NCBI GenBank assembly: GCA_964446955.1
Contig: CAYUQJ010000003.1
Coordinates: forward strand, 1 to 64,000
DNA length: 64,000 bases
DNA from: Leptolinea sp964446955
GTDB taxonomy: Bacteria > Chloroflexota > Anaerolineae > Anaerolineales > Anaerolineaceae
Direction: 5' to 3'
Under the pieces are notes generated by a model. That model made no database searches and was not told the DNA's origin. It worked only from the letters and a program-made list of their open reading frames with translations. Shown piece after piece: positions 34,508 through 43,059 of this stretch (the stretch's first letter is position 1; each line of letters begins with the position of its first letter). Position numbers and translations under genes: made by a program.

Positions 34508-35961
34508 ATTTTAGCTCTCCTTTGTTCCTGTTTGCCTTTCTGCCGTTCACTCTTGCCATATACCTGGCAGTGGGTGACAAATGGCGGCCGGTTGTATTCA
34601 CAACCGCGAGCCTTCTATTTTGTTTGTGGGCAGGTCCGCTGCTTTTTCCCGTGATATTGCTTTCCACCGGTGTGAATTATGTGCTCGGTATGCGAATCGC
34701 AAAACAACATGAAACCGGGGTATCCACTCGTGGATACTTAATTACAGGCATAACCTTCAATCTCTTGCTAATGCTGGGGTTCAAATTTCTGGTGGCATAT
34801 GGGCCGGCATGGATCATGGAATACAGTGCTATCGGACCGGAAACAATTATGGCCAGGCTTGAGCCGTATCTATTGAAAAGCATCTCGCTGCCGGTTGGTA
34901 TATCTTTTTACAGTTTCCAGGCTGTGGCTTATCTGGTGGATATTTCCACCGGTCGCGTAACGACAGAAAAAAGCCTGTTCAAATTCACGGAATATATGAC
35001 CGCATTTCCAAAGGTTGTCGCGGGACCAATCACCCGGTATCGTGACGTGTTCCGGCAGCTCGGGCAGCGGTCTTTCGACATGGAAAAAGCCGGAATTGGG
35101 GTTCACCGATTTGTTGTGGGTCTGGCTAAAAAGACGATCATTGCTGACCGGTTAAGCCTGGTTGTTGACCGTGGCGTTTTTGATCAGGCTCTACCCAACC
35201 TGTCCACGCCTGCTGCATGGCTGGTTCTTATCAGTTACACTCTTCAGATATATTTTGACTTTTCCGGTTATTCGGACATGGCTATTGGTTTGGGAATGAT
35301 CTTTGGGCTAAAATTTCCAGAAAATTTTAATCATCCCTACATGGCAGTCAGCATCACAGATTTCTGGCGAAGATGGCATATGACCCTTTCTGGATGGTTC
35401 AGGGAAGTCGTCTTCTTCCCGCTTGAACGCAAGCGGGCTGCCGGTTTCAGATGGTTGAACACATATACCAATATCCTGATCGTCTTTTTCCTTACCGGTC
35501 TCTGGCATGGTGTCACGGTGAATTTCCTCATCTGGGGCATATTGCATGGAGTGGTCATCTGTTTTGAAAACTCATCCGCCGGCAGAGTTTTACGACGAAT
35601 ACCACGCGTTCTACGGATCGCCGGGACCCTGTTAATTGTCATGATCGCCTGGGTTTTCTTCCGATCGAACAGTCCTGCCTTTGCTGTGGCGTTCCTTCAG
35701 ATTCTTATCGGGATTAATCAAACAGTTTTTTCCACACCATATTCCATACTTCCTCCCATGACAACTAGCCTGTGGATCACACTCGGGTTGGGTGTGTTAT
35801 TCTCCTTCCCTGTTTCCGGATGGCTGGCGAATCGATTCGCGTGGATGGCTTTGGAACAATGGACTATGAGGCGCGTGTTCTTGAGCCTGGTTTTACTGGT
35901 AACCAGTTTGATCATTGTCGCCGGGTCGACATTTCAACCTTACATCTACGGTAATTTCTGA
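34504..35961 (+). CDS. Membrane-bound O-acyltransferase, AlgI/PatA-like
   Basis: A 485-residue polytopic MBOAT protein. The typical motif GLWHGVTVNFLIWGILHG, with the catalytic-type histidine, lies near residues 333-350; GPITRYRD near residue 174 and the DFSGYSDMAIGLG segment near residue 252 also fit AlgI-like proteins. Such proteins pass acetyl groups across the membrane to an SGNH partner that modifies alginate, cellulose or peptidoglycan. The partner gene follows with a one-base overlap. The target polymer is unknown; the preceding MurE-like gene points to peptidoglycan. Confidence 0.88.
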   Translation: MNFSSPLFLFAFLPFTLAIYLAVGDKWRPVVFTTASLLFCLWAGPLLFPVILLSTGVNYVLGMRIAKQHETGVSTRGYLITGITFNLLLMLGFKFLVAYGPAWIMEYSAIGPETIMARLEPYLLKSISLPVGISFYSFQAVAYLVDISTGRVTTEKSLFKFTEYMTAFPKVVAGPITRYRDVFRQLGQRSFDMEKAGIGVHRFVVGLAKKTIIADRLSLVVDRGVFDQALPNLSTPAAWLVLISYTLQIYFDFSGYSDMAIGLGMIFGLKFPENFNHPYMAVSITDFWRRWHMTLSGWFREVVFFPLERKRAAGFRWLNTYTNILIVFFLTGLWHGVTVNFLIWGILHGVVICFENSSAGRVLRRIPRVLRIAGTLLIVMIAWVFFRSNSPAFAVAFLQILIGINQTVFSTPYSILPPMTTSLWITLGLGVLFSFPVSGWLANRFAWMALEQWTMRRVFLSLVLLVTSLIIVAGSTFQPYIYGNF

Positions 35962-37031
35962 TGGACAAGAATACCCGAAATACACAGAAACTCTCTTCCA
36001 TTATTCTGGTTGCCATGATTCTAGTGCCCGGTGTTATTGGACTTTTAACCCGTTGGGCGAATCCGGTTGATCTTTTGAATGGTCAACCCTCAAAATTTGC
36101 CAGTGTGGTGGATTTCACCCGAAATTATGGCAACACTTTCAACGGCAATTTCTTTCTACGGGACGATCTCATCCGGTTGGATTATTGGAGCCGTTACTTC
36201 ATCCTGGGAGAAACGGTGTTTCCGCAGGTTCTTCTGGGCTCTGACGGTTGGATGTACTACACGGATGAAGGTAATTTGGATTATTTTCAGCGGGTCAAAC
36301 CGTTCACCAGGGATCAAACAAATCTGATCTCTGACCGCTTGAGAATGATCCAGAATGAATTGGCGGATAAGAACATCACGTTTCTTTTTGTTATCGCGCC
36401 AAATAAGGAAACCATCTACCCGGAATACCTTCCGGAAGGAATCTCTGTGACGGATAATCCTGCCTGGGCAGATCAGGTAATCCAAAGTCTAGGCGGGTCG
36501 GATGTACGCGTATTGGACCTGCGGACGGTACTCCTGGCAGAGAAGCAGCGCTCTCCTGTTTATTTCAAAACTGATACTCACTGGAATCCTGTGGGAGCCC
36601 GGGCTGCATATGATGCTATTTTGACTTCACTTCAACCAGATTTTCCCATTCTGGTTCCGCATCCATTGAAGGATTTTAATCAGGTAATCGAGACAGCTTC
36701 AGGGGACCTGGCCGGGCTTATCCATCTGAAAGGTGATGTCACCGAATCGTTCACCGCTCTTCATGCCCGATTTGAGAAACCATCCCTTGGATTAAAGGAT
36801 CCACCGCCCGGGCAAATGATAACGGTAATGCCGAATGCGGCTCTTCCAAAAGCAGTTATTTTCCGCGATTCCTTTTTCAACGGATTACAACCTTTTACAT
36901 CTGAACATTTCAGCCGTGTTGTGTATGTTTCAGATTTTGCGTATAACCCTGATCTGATAGCGAATGAGAACCCGGATATTGTGATCCTGGAAGTGGCAGA
37001 GCGCTATCTTTCTCAATTATTGGATTTTTGA
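35961..37031 (+). CDS. AlgX/AlgJ-like SGNH-fold O-acetyltransferase
   Basis: A 356-residue protein with an N-terminal membrane anchor (about residues 13-30) and an extracytoplasmic domain. The DxHW motif TDTHWNPVG lies near residues 203-211 and the serine motif FRDSFF near residue 301, the catalytic triad pattern of AlgX/AlgJ. It likely receives acetyl groups from the upstream MBOAT protein and places them on a cell-surface polymer. Translation is coupled to the MBOAT gene by a shared base (TGATG). Confidence 0.85.
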   Translation: MDKNTRNTQKLSSIILVAMILVPGVIGLLTRWANPVDLLNGQPSKFASVVDFTRNYGNTFNGNFFLRDDLIRLDYWSRYFILGETVFPQVLLGSDGWMYYTDEGNLDYFQRVKPFTRDQTNLISDRLRMIQNELADKNITFLFVIAPNKETIYPEYLPEGISVTDNPAWADQVIQSLGGSDVRVLDLRTVLLAEKQRSPVYFKTDTHWNPVGARAAYDAILTSLQPDFPILVPHPLKDFNQVIETASGDLAGLIHLKGDVTESFTALHARFEKPSLGLKDPPPGQMITVMPNAALPKAVIFRDSFFNGLQPFTSEHFSRVVYVSDFAYNPDLIANENPDIVILEVAERYLSQLLDF

Positions 37032-37075
37032 TTCAGAGCGTGGATACCGCCAGCAAACATGAAGTTTGAAACGGG

Positions 37076-37081
37076 TATAAT
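37076..37081 (+). promoter_or_regulatory. Possible -10 box before the MazG-like gene
   Basis: A perfect TATAAT sits 30 bases before the ATG at 37111, in the only gap of this stretch. The -35 region is poor (GCAAAC at 17 bases). A ribosome binding site (CAAGGTGGAA) lies between box and start. Confidence 0.4.
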
Positions 37082-37110
37082 AAGCCAATTCGAATCAAGG
37101 TGGAACGACA

Positions 37111-37446
37111 ATGCAATTGGCGGAACTATCTCAGGCTATGGATGAATTTGTGCGATCCAAGGGTTGGTACGAGACCGACAGTCTGCGGAAGCAAACGCCC
37201 CGGAATATCGCCATCTCTCTTTCGTTGGAAGCCGCTGAGATACTGGAGCATTACCAGTGGAATGAGAATGCGAAAGACCGGGAAGCATTATCCGGCGAAC
37301 TCGCGGATGTGGCTCTGTATTTACTACAACTGGCAAAGCTGAATGGTATTGACCTGGAAGAAGCCATAATGAAAAAGCTCTCCATGAATTACAAACGTAT
37401 ATGGGATGTTGAAGAGACCGGCTTGAACAATGAAGGTTCATCATGA
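37111..37446 (+). CDS. MazG-like nucleotide pyrophosphohydrolase
   Basis: A 111-residue single-domain MazG/RS21-C6-like protein. The metal-binding pattern EAAEILEHYQW followed by ELADVALYLLQL gives the expected ExxE...ExxD arrangement. Relatives hydrolyse dCTP or damaged nucleotides to the monophosphate. The end overlaps the next gene by four bases, so the two are probably translated together. Confidence 0.85.
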   Translation: MQLAELSQAMDEFVRSKGWYETDSLRKQTPRNIAISLSLEAAEILEHYQWNENAKDREALSGELADVALYLLQLAKLNGIDLEEAIMKKLSMNYKRIWDVEETGLNNEGSS

Positions 37447-37985
37447 AAGTGGCTGTTTTTGGCGGCGCGAATACCCGCCCTGGTGAATCGGATTATGATC
37501 AGGCACTTTTACTGGGGGCTGGTCTGGCACGGAACGGCCATATGGTTATGACCGGCGGATATATTGGTGTCATGGAAGCTGTTTCAAAAGGTGCGGCTCA
37601 GGCTGGTGGTCATGTCATCGGCGTGACCTGTGATGAGATCGAAGCATTCCGGCCAATCAAACCTAATCCATGGATAAAAGAAGAATGGCGGTTCATCACC
37701 CTCTCGGAACGTATTATGAATCTGGTCAACCGGTGCGACGCGGCTATCGCGTTGCCGGGCGGAGTAGGCACTTTGGCAGAAGTATCAATCCTCTGGAATC
37801 AGATGCTCATCCGGGCAATACCGCGAAAACCTATGATTCTGGTGGGGGATGGTTGGAAGACCATATTTGACAGTCTCTTTAACGCGCAAAACACATACAT
37901 CGCGTCTCATGACCGTGAAATGCTGTCTTACGCTGTAGATATTAAATCCGCGCTTGAGTTATTAAACGGCGCACATCACTCTTAA
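37443..37985 (+). CDS. LOG-family protein (TIGR00725-like)
   Basis: A 180-residue Rossmann-fold protein of the LOG/YvdD group. It has GGANTRPGE near the N-terminus, TGGYIGVMEAVSKGA near residue 37 and PGGVGTLAEVS near residue 104, the PGGxGTxxE motif. LOG proteins cleave the ribosyl bond of cytokinin-like or plain nucleotide monophosphates. Pairing with a MazG-like pyrophosphohydrolase, which would supply monophosphates, is consistent with nucleotide housecleaning, by inference. Confidence 0.83.
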   Translation: MKVAVFGGANTRPGESDYDQALLLGAGLARNGHMVMTGGYIGVMEAVSKGAAQAGGHVIGVTCDEIEAFRPIKPNPWIKEEWRFITLSERIMNLVNRCDAAIALPGGVGTLAEVSILWNQMLIRAIPRKPMILVGDGWKTIFDSLFNAQNTYIASHDREMLSYAVDIKSALELLNGAHHS

Positions 37986-38000
37986 TTGGAACTGGTACGA

Positions 38001-39434
38001 ATGGCTGAAGAAAAATTACCCACACGCAGTGAAAACTATTCTGAATGGTATAACACGCTTATACAACGGGCTGAAATGGCCGACTACGCTCCGGTGCGCG
38101 GCTGCATGGTCGTTCGCCCGTATGGTTGGGCGCTCTGGGAAAATATGCAGGCAGCTCTTGACAGGCGGTTCAAGGAAACCGGACATGTTAATGCCGCCTT
38201 TCCATTATTGATCCCCAAATCCTTCCTTGAAAAGGAAAAAGAACATGTGGAAGGATTCGCGCCTGAACTGGCTATTGTAACAATTGGCGGTGGACAGGAG
38301 CTGGAAGAGCCGTTGGTCATTCGTCCGACCTCTGAAACGGTGATCGGATACATGTATGCCAAGTGGATCAAATCACACCGTGACCTGCCGGTGTTGATCA
38401 ACCAGTGGGCTAATGTCGTCCGTTGGGAAATGCGCACCCGACTGTTCCTGCGAACATTGGAATTTTACTGGCAGGAAGGTCACACCGCGCATGCCTCTCA
38501 AAAAGAAGCGGAAGAAGAGACATTGCGGATGTTGGATGTCTATGCCGATTTTGCCGAAAATGAAGCGGCTGTTCCGGTGATCAAGGGACGCAAGAGTGCT
38601 ACTGAACGGTTTGCAGGCGCGAAAGAGACCTACAGTATAGAAGCGATGATGGGTGATACCCGCGCCCTCCAGGCCGGCACATCGCATTTTCTTGGACAAA
38701 ATTTTGCCAAAGCGTTTAATATTCAATACCTTGACCTGAACAACACCTTGCAGCATGTCTGGACAACATCATGGGGTCTATCCACTCGATTCGTTGGAGC
38801 CATTATCATGGCACATGGCGATGACCAGGGATTGGTGCTTCCCCCGCGGTTGGCGCCTTATCAGGTGGTGATAGTCCCCATTTATAAAAATGATGCCGAA
38901 CGGGCTGCCGTGATGCCGGTTGTGGAGAAATTAAAAGGTGAACTTTCCGCTTTCCGATTGAAGATCGATGATCGCGATGAAGTTACCCCGGGTTTCAAAT
39001 TCAATGATTGGGAATTACGTGGTGTTCCACTGCGGATTGAAGTCGGTCCAAAGGATGTTGAGAAGGGCACAATCGCCATGGCCCGACGCGACATCCCCGG
39101 GCGTGAAGGGAAGTCTTTTGTCCCTCAGGCTGGAGCGGCAAAAACGGTAGCTGATATGCTGGATCAAATTCAAACCGGAATTTTCAACAAGGCTGTGGAT
39201 TTTCGTAAAGGCCACATATTCGATCCCAAAACATATGATGAGATGAAGGAAGTTCTTCAGAATGGATGGTCTTATTCCTGGTGGTGTGGTGATGCCGCCT
39301 GCGAAGCCAAAGTTAAAGAAGACACCAAAGCTACCACCCGCAATATTCCACTGGATCAGGACGGCGGAAGTGGAAGATGTATTGTGTGTGGAAAACCGGC
39401 AAGCGAGAAGGTCTACTTCTCGCGCGCGTATTGA
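38001..39434 (+). CDS. proS: Prolyl-tRNA synthetase, archaeal/eukaryal type
   Basis: A 477-residue class II synthetase of the type 3 (archaeal-like) form, without the ~180-residue editing insertion of the bacterial form. Class II motif 2 is visible as the NQWANVVRWEMR segment, followed by LRTLEFYWQEGHTAH; motif 3 is in the later G-D-D-x-G region. The C-terminal domain has cysteines (WWCGDAACEAK and CIVCGKP) for a zinc site and ends in Tyr, as in this type. ATG 38001 was chosen; TTG 37986 directly after the previous stop is possible. Confidence 0.94.
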   Translation: MAEEKLPTRSENYSEWYNTLIQRAEMADYAPVRGCMVVRPYGWALWENMQAALDRRFKETGHVNAAFPLLIPKSFLEKEKEHVEGFAPELAIVTIGGGQELEEPLVIRPTSETVIGYMYAKWIKSHRDLPVLINQWANVVRWEMRTRLFLRTLEFYWQEGHTAHASQKEAEEETLRMLDVYADFAENEAAVPVIKGRKSATERFAGAKETYSIEAMMGDTRALQAGTSHFLGQNFAKAFNIQYLDLNNTLQHVWTTSWGLSTRFVGAIIMAHGDDQGLVLPPRLAPYQVVIVPIYKNDAERAAVMPVVEKLKGELSAFRLKIDDRDEVTPGFKFNDWELRGVPLRIEVGPKDVEKGTIAMARRDIPGREGKSFVPQAGAAKTVADMLDQIQTGIFNKAVDFRKGHIFDPKTYDEMKEVLQNGWSYSWWCGDAACEAKVKEDTKATTRNIPLDQDGGSGRCIVCGKPASEKVYFSRAY

Positions 39435-39437
39435 TTT

Positions 39438-40250
39438 ATGCCGGCTGTCGAACTCAACCGATTAAAGAAACAGGCGGATGAACTGGCTTCGAGCCTTCAT
39501 CAACCTGCACAATTCAGGCGTTTGCTAATAGACCGCCTTGAATTTTATGCAGACCGCGTAACGCGACCTGGAAATATGGTCCGGCCGGCACCGTTGATAC
39601 CCCGGTATGGCGTTCCGCCGCTTTTTCTGCAGGCGGTGGAACAGGCTTTGCAAACACCCGCGTCCGGCGCGCCTGCTGAAGCCCTTGAGCTTGCGAAATA
39701 CCTGTGGCAGGAAGTTTATCTTGAACCAAAGGTCATTGCCGCTTCCCTCATTGGCATGGCGGCTCGGACGGATCCGAAATCGGCATCGGAAATTCTGGTA
39801 CAGTATTGTGTTCCGAAGGAAAACCCCCTGGTCCAGGAGGCCTTGCTACAGCGAAGTGGATCCCAGCTTCGTCAGGCCAATATTGATGTTTGGTTCAACC
39901 TGGTGGAACGATGGATTAATTCGGAGCAGTTGTCACAGCGGGTCATTGGTTTTCGGGCTCTGCATGATGTGATCGAAGATCGTGAATTTGAAAACCTTCC
40001 TGTCATCTACCGGATGCTTACCGTTCCACTGGAATCGGTGGATCGAACAACCTTAAACGAATTGGAGCCACTGGTAACAACGCTTGCCCGCCGTTCGGCT
40101 GTTGAAACGTTGTTCCTCTTGCGACAATGTTACAACCGTACACATAACCCCATTCTTGCTCGGCTGATCCGGAAATGTCTGCCCGCATTTTCCCAGGAAG
40201 AGCAGGTTGCATTGCGTAAGGTTATACAAGAGCAGGAGTCATCCGGTTGA
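39438..40250 (+). CDS. Helical-repeat (HEAT-like) protein of unknown function
   Basis: A 270-residue, mainly alpha-helical protein without signal peptide or membrane helix. Regular helix pairs such as EALELAKYLWQEVYLEPKVIAASLIGM and LSQRVIGFRALHDVIEDREF look like HEAT/ARM repeats, and the layout recalls DNA alkylation repair (AlkD-like) proteins, but no catalytic residue could be assigned. It starts three bases after proS, so it is likely in the same transcript. Function not recognised. Confidence 0.6.
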   Translation: MPAVELNRLKKQADELASSLHQPAQFRRLLIDRLEFYADRVTRPGNMVRPAPLIPRYGVPPLFLQAVEQALQTPASGAPAEALELAKYLWQEVYLEPKVIAASLIGMAARTDPKSASEILVQYCVPKENPLVQEALLQRSGSQLRQANIDVWFNLVERWINSEQLSQRVIGFRALHDVIEDREFENLPVIYRMLTVPLESVDRTTLNELEPLVTTLARRSAVETLFLLRQCYNRTHNPILARLIRKCLPAFSQEEQVALRKVIQEQESSG

Positions 40251-40262
40251 ACCGGCGATCTC

Positions 40263-40271
40263 TGGTATAAT
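40263..40271 (+). promoter_or_regulatory. Extended -10 promoter of rpsO-pnp
   Basis: TGGTATAAT is a full extended -10 element (TGn plus a perfect TATAAT). The -35 region is weak, which extended -10 promoters tolerate. It lies just after the stop of the helical-repeat gene. The expected start at about 40278 gives a leader of 80 bases before rpsO. Confidence 0.7.
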
Positions 40272-40277
40272 TTATCA

Positions 40278-40357
40278 CTTGACTGGTCCGATTCGCGGTT
40301 CACACAAACTGCGGGTCAGGAGACCTGCGAATAATCAAAAGGAGTTGCAGAAGTCAG
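40278..40357 (+). promoter_or_regulatory. rpsO leader with nested hairpins
   Basis: ATTCGC (40291-40296) pairs with GCGAAT (40327-40332), enclosing a GGTC/GACC hairpin (40314-40317 with 40322-40325) with an AGGA loop. The Shine-Dalgarno sequence AAAGGAG follows the structure. S15 controls its own mRNA through different leader structures in several bacteria, so this is a candidate S15-binding leader. The role is inferred from position and pairing only. Confidence 0.5.
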
Positions 40358-40627
40358 ATGATCACAAAAGAAGCAAAAACCCAACTTATCGAACAGTTTC
40401 ACCAGCACGAAGGTGATACTGGCTCGGCTGATGTGCAGATCGCCATTCTTTCAAAGCGTATCGCTCAGCTTACCGAGCACCTGCGAAACAACAAGCAGGA
40501 CCATTCCTCACGACGCGGATTGTTGAAAATGGTCGGTCATCGTCGTCGATTGCTTGCGTATATGCGCCGCAAAGACTATAACCGCTATATTTCTATAACC
40601 GAACAATTGAACATCCGCAAGAAATAA
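40358..40627 (+). CDS. rpsO: 30S ribosomal protein S15
   Basis: An 89-residue, four-helix S15 with the conserved HEGDTGSADVQIAILSKRI segment and the RRGLLKMVGHRRRLLAYM motif. It binds the 16S rRNA three-way junction. rpsO followed by pnp is a widely conserved pair. The gap to pnp holds a terminator-like hairpin. Confidence 0.96.
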   Translation: MITKEAKTQLIEQFHQHEGDTGSADVQIAILSKRIAQLTEHLRNNKQDHSSRRGLLKMVGHRRRLLAYMRRKDYNRYISITEQLNIRKK

Positions 40628-40636
40628 TGTGAACGT

Positions 40637-40689
40637 GAGAGCAGGCAAGTGGACAAAAAGACCAACTACCTGCTCTCTTATAATTTTTT
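40637..40689 (+). terminator. Hairpin with T-run between rpsO and pnp
   Basis: GAGAGCAGG (40637-40645) and CCTGCTCTC (40669-40677) pair perfectly over nine bases, followed by TTATAATTTTTT. It looks like an intrinsic terminator, probably partial so that some transcripts read into pnp. A smaller GAGGAC/GTCCTC hairpin (near 40713-40727) lies in the pnp leader. Confidence 0.7.
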
Positions 40690-40774
40690 GGCCCGTCGGT
40701 TGGGAATTGAAATTCGTTGAGGACTACGTCCTCCCCGGTTTTCAGTCCCTGACAGGCGGGAGAAGGATAGAAAT

Positions 40775-43012
40775 ATGACACCGAATGTCAAACAATTTAC
40801 CGCCATGGTAGGCGGTAAACCGGTTATCTTTGAAACCGGTAAATTAGCCGCCCAGGCCGGTGGCGCAGTAACAGCCCGATTGGGTGACTCTGTAATTTTT
40901 GCCGCCGCCACTATGGGCACGAATCCACGCGAGGGGCAGGATTTCTTCCCTCTGACAGTGGAATATGAAGAACGTATGTATGCCGGCGGACGCATCCCCG
41001 GTTCCTTTTTCCGACGTGAAGGACGCCCGAGCCAGGAAGCGATCCTGGTGGCGCGGTTGACTGATCGCCCACTGCGCCCGCTATTTGATCAGTCAATGCG
41101 GAATGAGGTCCAGGTGATCCTATTCACCATTTCCTCTGATGCAGACAACCCGATGGATGTGCTGGCAATCAATGCTGCCTCCGCGGCGATCATGATCTCT
41201 GATATCCCCTGGGCTGGACCGGTTGGCGCTGTACGCGTAGGGCGTGTTGACGGAAACCTGATCGTGAACCCTACCTATCCAGAGATCGAAAAATCTGACC
41301 TTGACTTGCGTATCGCCGGAACACGTGATGCCATTCTGATGGTCGAATGTGGATCGGATGAGGTTTCTGAGGCAGACATGGTTGAGGCTCTGACCTTTGG
41401 TCACAATGCCATTCAACCATTGATCGACACCCAGTTGCAGATGGCAGCCGAAGTCGGCAAAGCAAAACGCGACGTTCAGCTCTTCCCATTGGAAGAATCT
41501 GTGGTCGATGAGGTTTTTGCCAAAATTGCCCCTTCACTCCACTCCGCGCTGGATGCTCCCCATACCAAAGCTGAATTGAACGACTCTGTTGACAAAATTT
41601 CAGCCGATCTGGTTACAGAAGCCGGTGAGGATGAACTCAAAGCCAAAGCCTACAAAGATGCATTTGAAGAAGTGTACAAAAAGGTTGTTCGTGAGCGTAT
41701 CATCAAACAGAGTAAACGACCCGACGGTCGCGGTCTGACCGAGATTCGCCCCATCTGGTGTGAAGTCGGTATCAGCCCGCGTGCGCATGGTTCCGGTCTG
41801 TTCACCCGTGGTGAAACACAGGTTCTTACCATGGCTACTCTTGGCACACCCAGGGAAGCTCAGGAATTGGACAACCTGTCACCTGTTGATTCGAAACGGT
41901 ACATGCACCATTACAACTTCCCGCCGTACTGCACCGGTGAGGTGAAAATGCTCCGCGGCCAATCCCGTCGCGAGATCGGGCATGGTGCTCTGGCGGAACG
42001 TGCGCTGGTGCCAGTAATTCCTGCTGAAGAGACCTTCCCGTATACACTGCGTTTGGTCTCGGAAGTGCTTTCTTCAAATGGATCCTCATCAATGGCGTCT
42101 GTCTGCGGCTCTACACTGGCTTTAATGGACACAGGTGTGCCTATCAAAGCCCCGGTAGCCGGTGTGGCAATGGGACTTGTTAAGGAAGGTGATGATTACA
42201 GGATATTGACCGATATTCAGGGACTGGAAGATCATCTGGGTGACATGGACTTTAAAGTTGCCGGAACCGAAGCAGGAATCACCGCTTTACAGATGGATAT
42301 CAAGATTTCCGGTATAACCCCGGAAATCATGGAAAAAGCTCTATCACAGGCACATGAAGCCCGTCTATTCATTCTGGGAAAAATCACCGAGACTATTGCA
42401 GAACCGCGTAAGGATCTGAAACCACATGCACCGCGGATCACTGTTATCAAGGTTCCAGTGGACAAGATCGGTGCCATTATCGGACCAGGTGGCAAGAACA
42501 TCCGCAGCCTGCAGGAAGAGACCGGAACCAAAATCGACATCGATGACGACGGCACAGTCTATATTGCGGCTGTCGATGGGGTGGGAGAGGCTGTGGCGCG
42601 TGAGCGCATTGAAGGCCTGACTGAATCCCCGGAGCTTGGTCGAATCTATACCGGAAAAGTTGTTCGTATAGCCGATTTCGGTGCATTCGTTCAGATAATC
42701 CCCGGTGTTGACGGTATGGTGCATATCAGCCAGCTTGACACAGAGCGGGTCAACAAAGTGGAAGATATTGTTCAGATGGGTGATGAACTGACCGTAATGG
42801 TTACGGGAATTGACCCCCAGGGCAAGATCCGCCTGTCCCGACAGGCTGTACTTGAAGGCTGGACAGTGGAAGAAGCTGCTGAACATGATCGCAAAGGACG
42901 CCCGTCAGGTGATCGAAGTGGGGGTGACCGCGGTGGACGTTCAGGAGGTCGTCCTCCTTATGGTGGACGCAGCGGTGATCGCGGTGGTGACCGGGGACAT
43001 TCCCGCCACTAG
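40775..43012 (+). CDS. pnp: Polyribonucleotide nucleotidyltransferase (PNPase)
   Basis: A 745-residue 3'-5' phosphorolytic exoribonuclease. Two RNase PH-like domains (about residues 10-230 and 315-545) are joined by a helical domain. A KH domain with IIGPGGKNIRSLQEETG lies near residue 568, and an S1 domain (GRIYTGKVVRIADFGAFV onward) near residues 622-695. The last ~45 residues are a glycine-arginine-aspartate-rich tail, unlike the short tail of many homologues. GGGAGAAGG precedes the ATG. Confidence 0.96.
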   Translation: MTPNVKQFTAMVGGKPVIFETGKLAAQAGGAVTARLGDSVIFAAATMGTNPREGQDFFPLTVEYEERMYAGGRIPGSFFRREGRPSQEAILVARLTDRPLRPLFDQSMRNEVQVILFTISSDADNPMDVLAINAASAAIMISDIPWAGPVGAVRVGRVDGNLIVNPTYPEIEKSDLDLRIAGTRDAILMVECGSDEVSEADMVEALTFGHNAIQPLIDTQLQMAAEVGKAKRDVQLFPLEESVVDEVFAKIAPSLHSALDAPHTKAELNDSVDKISADLVTEAGEDELKAKAYKDAFEEVYKKVVRERIIKQSKRPDGRGLTEIRPIWCEVGISPRAHGSGLFTRGETQVLTMATLGTPREAQELDNLSPVDSKRYMHHYNFPPYCTGEVKMLRGQSRREIGHGALAERALVPVIPAEETFPYTLRLVSEVLSSNGSSSMASVCGSTLALMDTGVPIKAPVAGVAMGLVKEGDDYRILTDIQGLEDHLGDMDFKVAGTEAGITALQMDIKISGITPEIMEKALSQAHEARLFILGKITETIAEPRKDLKPHAPRITVIKVPVDKIGAIIGPGGKNIRSLQEETGTKIDIDDDGTVYIAAVDGVGEAVARERIEGLTESPELGRIYTGKVVRIADFGAFVQIIPGVDGMVHISQLDTERVNKVEDIVQMGDELTVMVTGIDPQGKIRLSRQAVLEGWTVEEAAEHDRKGRPSGDRSGGDRGGRSGGRPPYGGRSGDRGGDRGHSRH

Positions 43013-43031
43013 AAATTTGAATACCTGAAAG

Positions 43032-43059
43032 AACAGACAGGCAGAAATGCCTGTCTGTT
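43032..43059. terminator. Bidirectional terminator after pnp
   Basis: AACAGACAGGCA (43032-43043), a GAAA loop, and TGCCTGTCTGTT (43048-43059) form a perfect 12-pair stem. It is followed by TTATGAATT and sits between two convergent genes; the stop of the GT87-like gene touches its edge. Confidence 0.88.

Noticed and set aside
40247..40252. TTGAAC as the -35 box of the rpsO promoter
   Set aside because: Only 13 bases separate it from TATAAT, too short; the promoter is better explained by the extended -10 motif.
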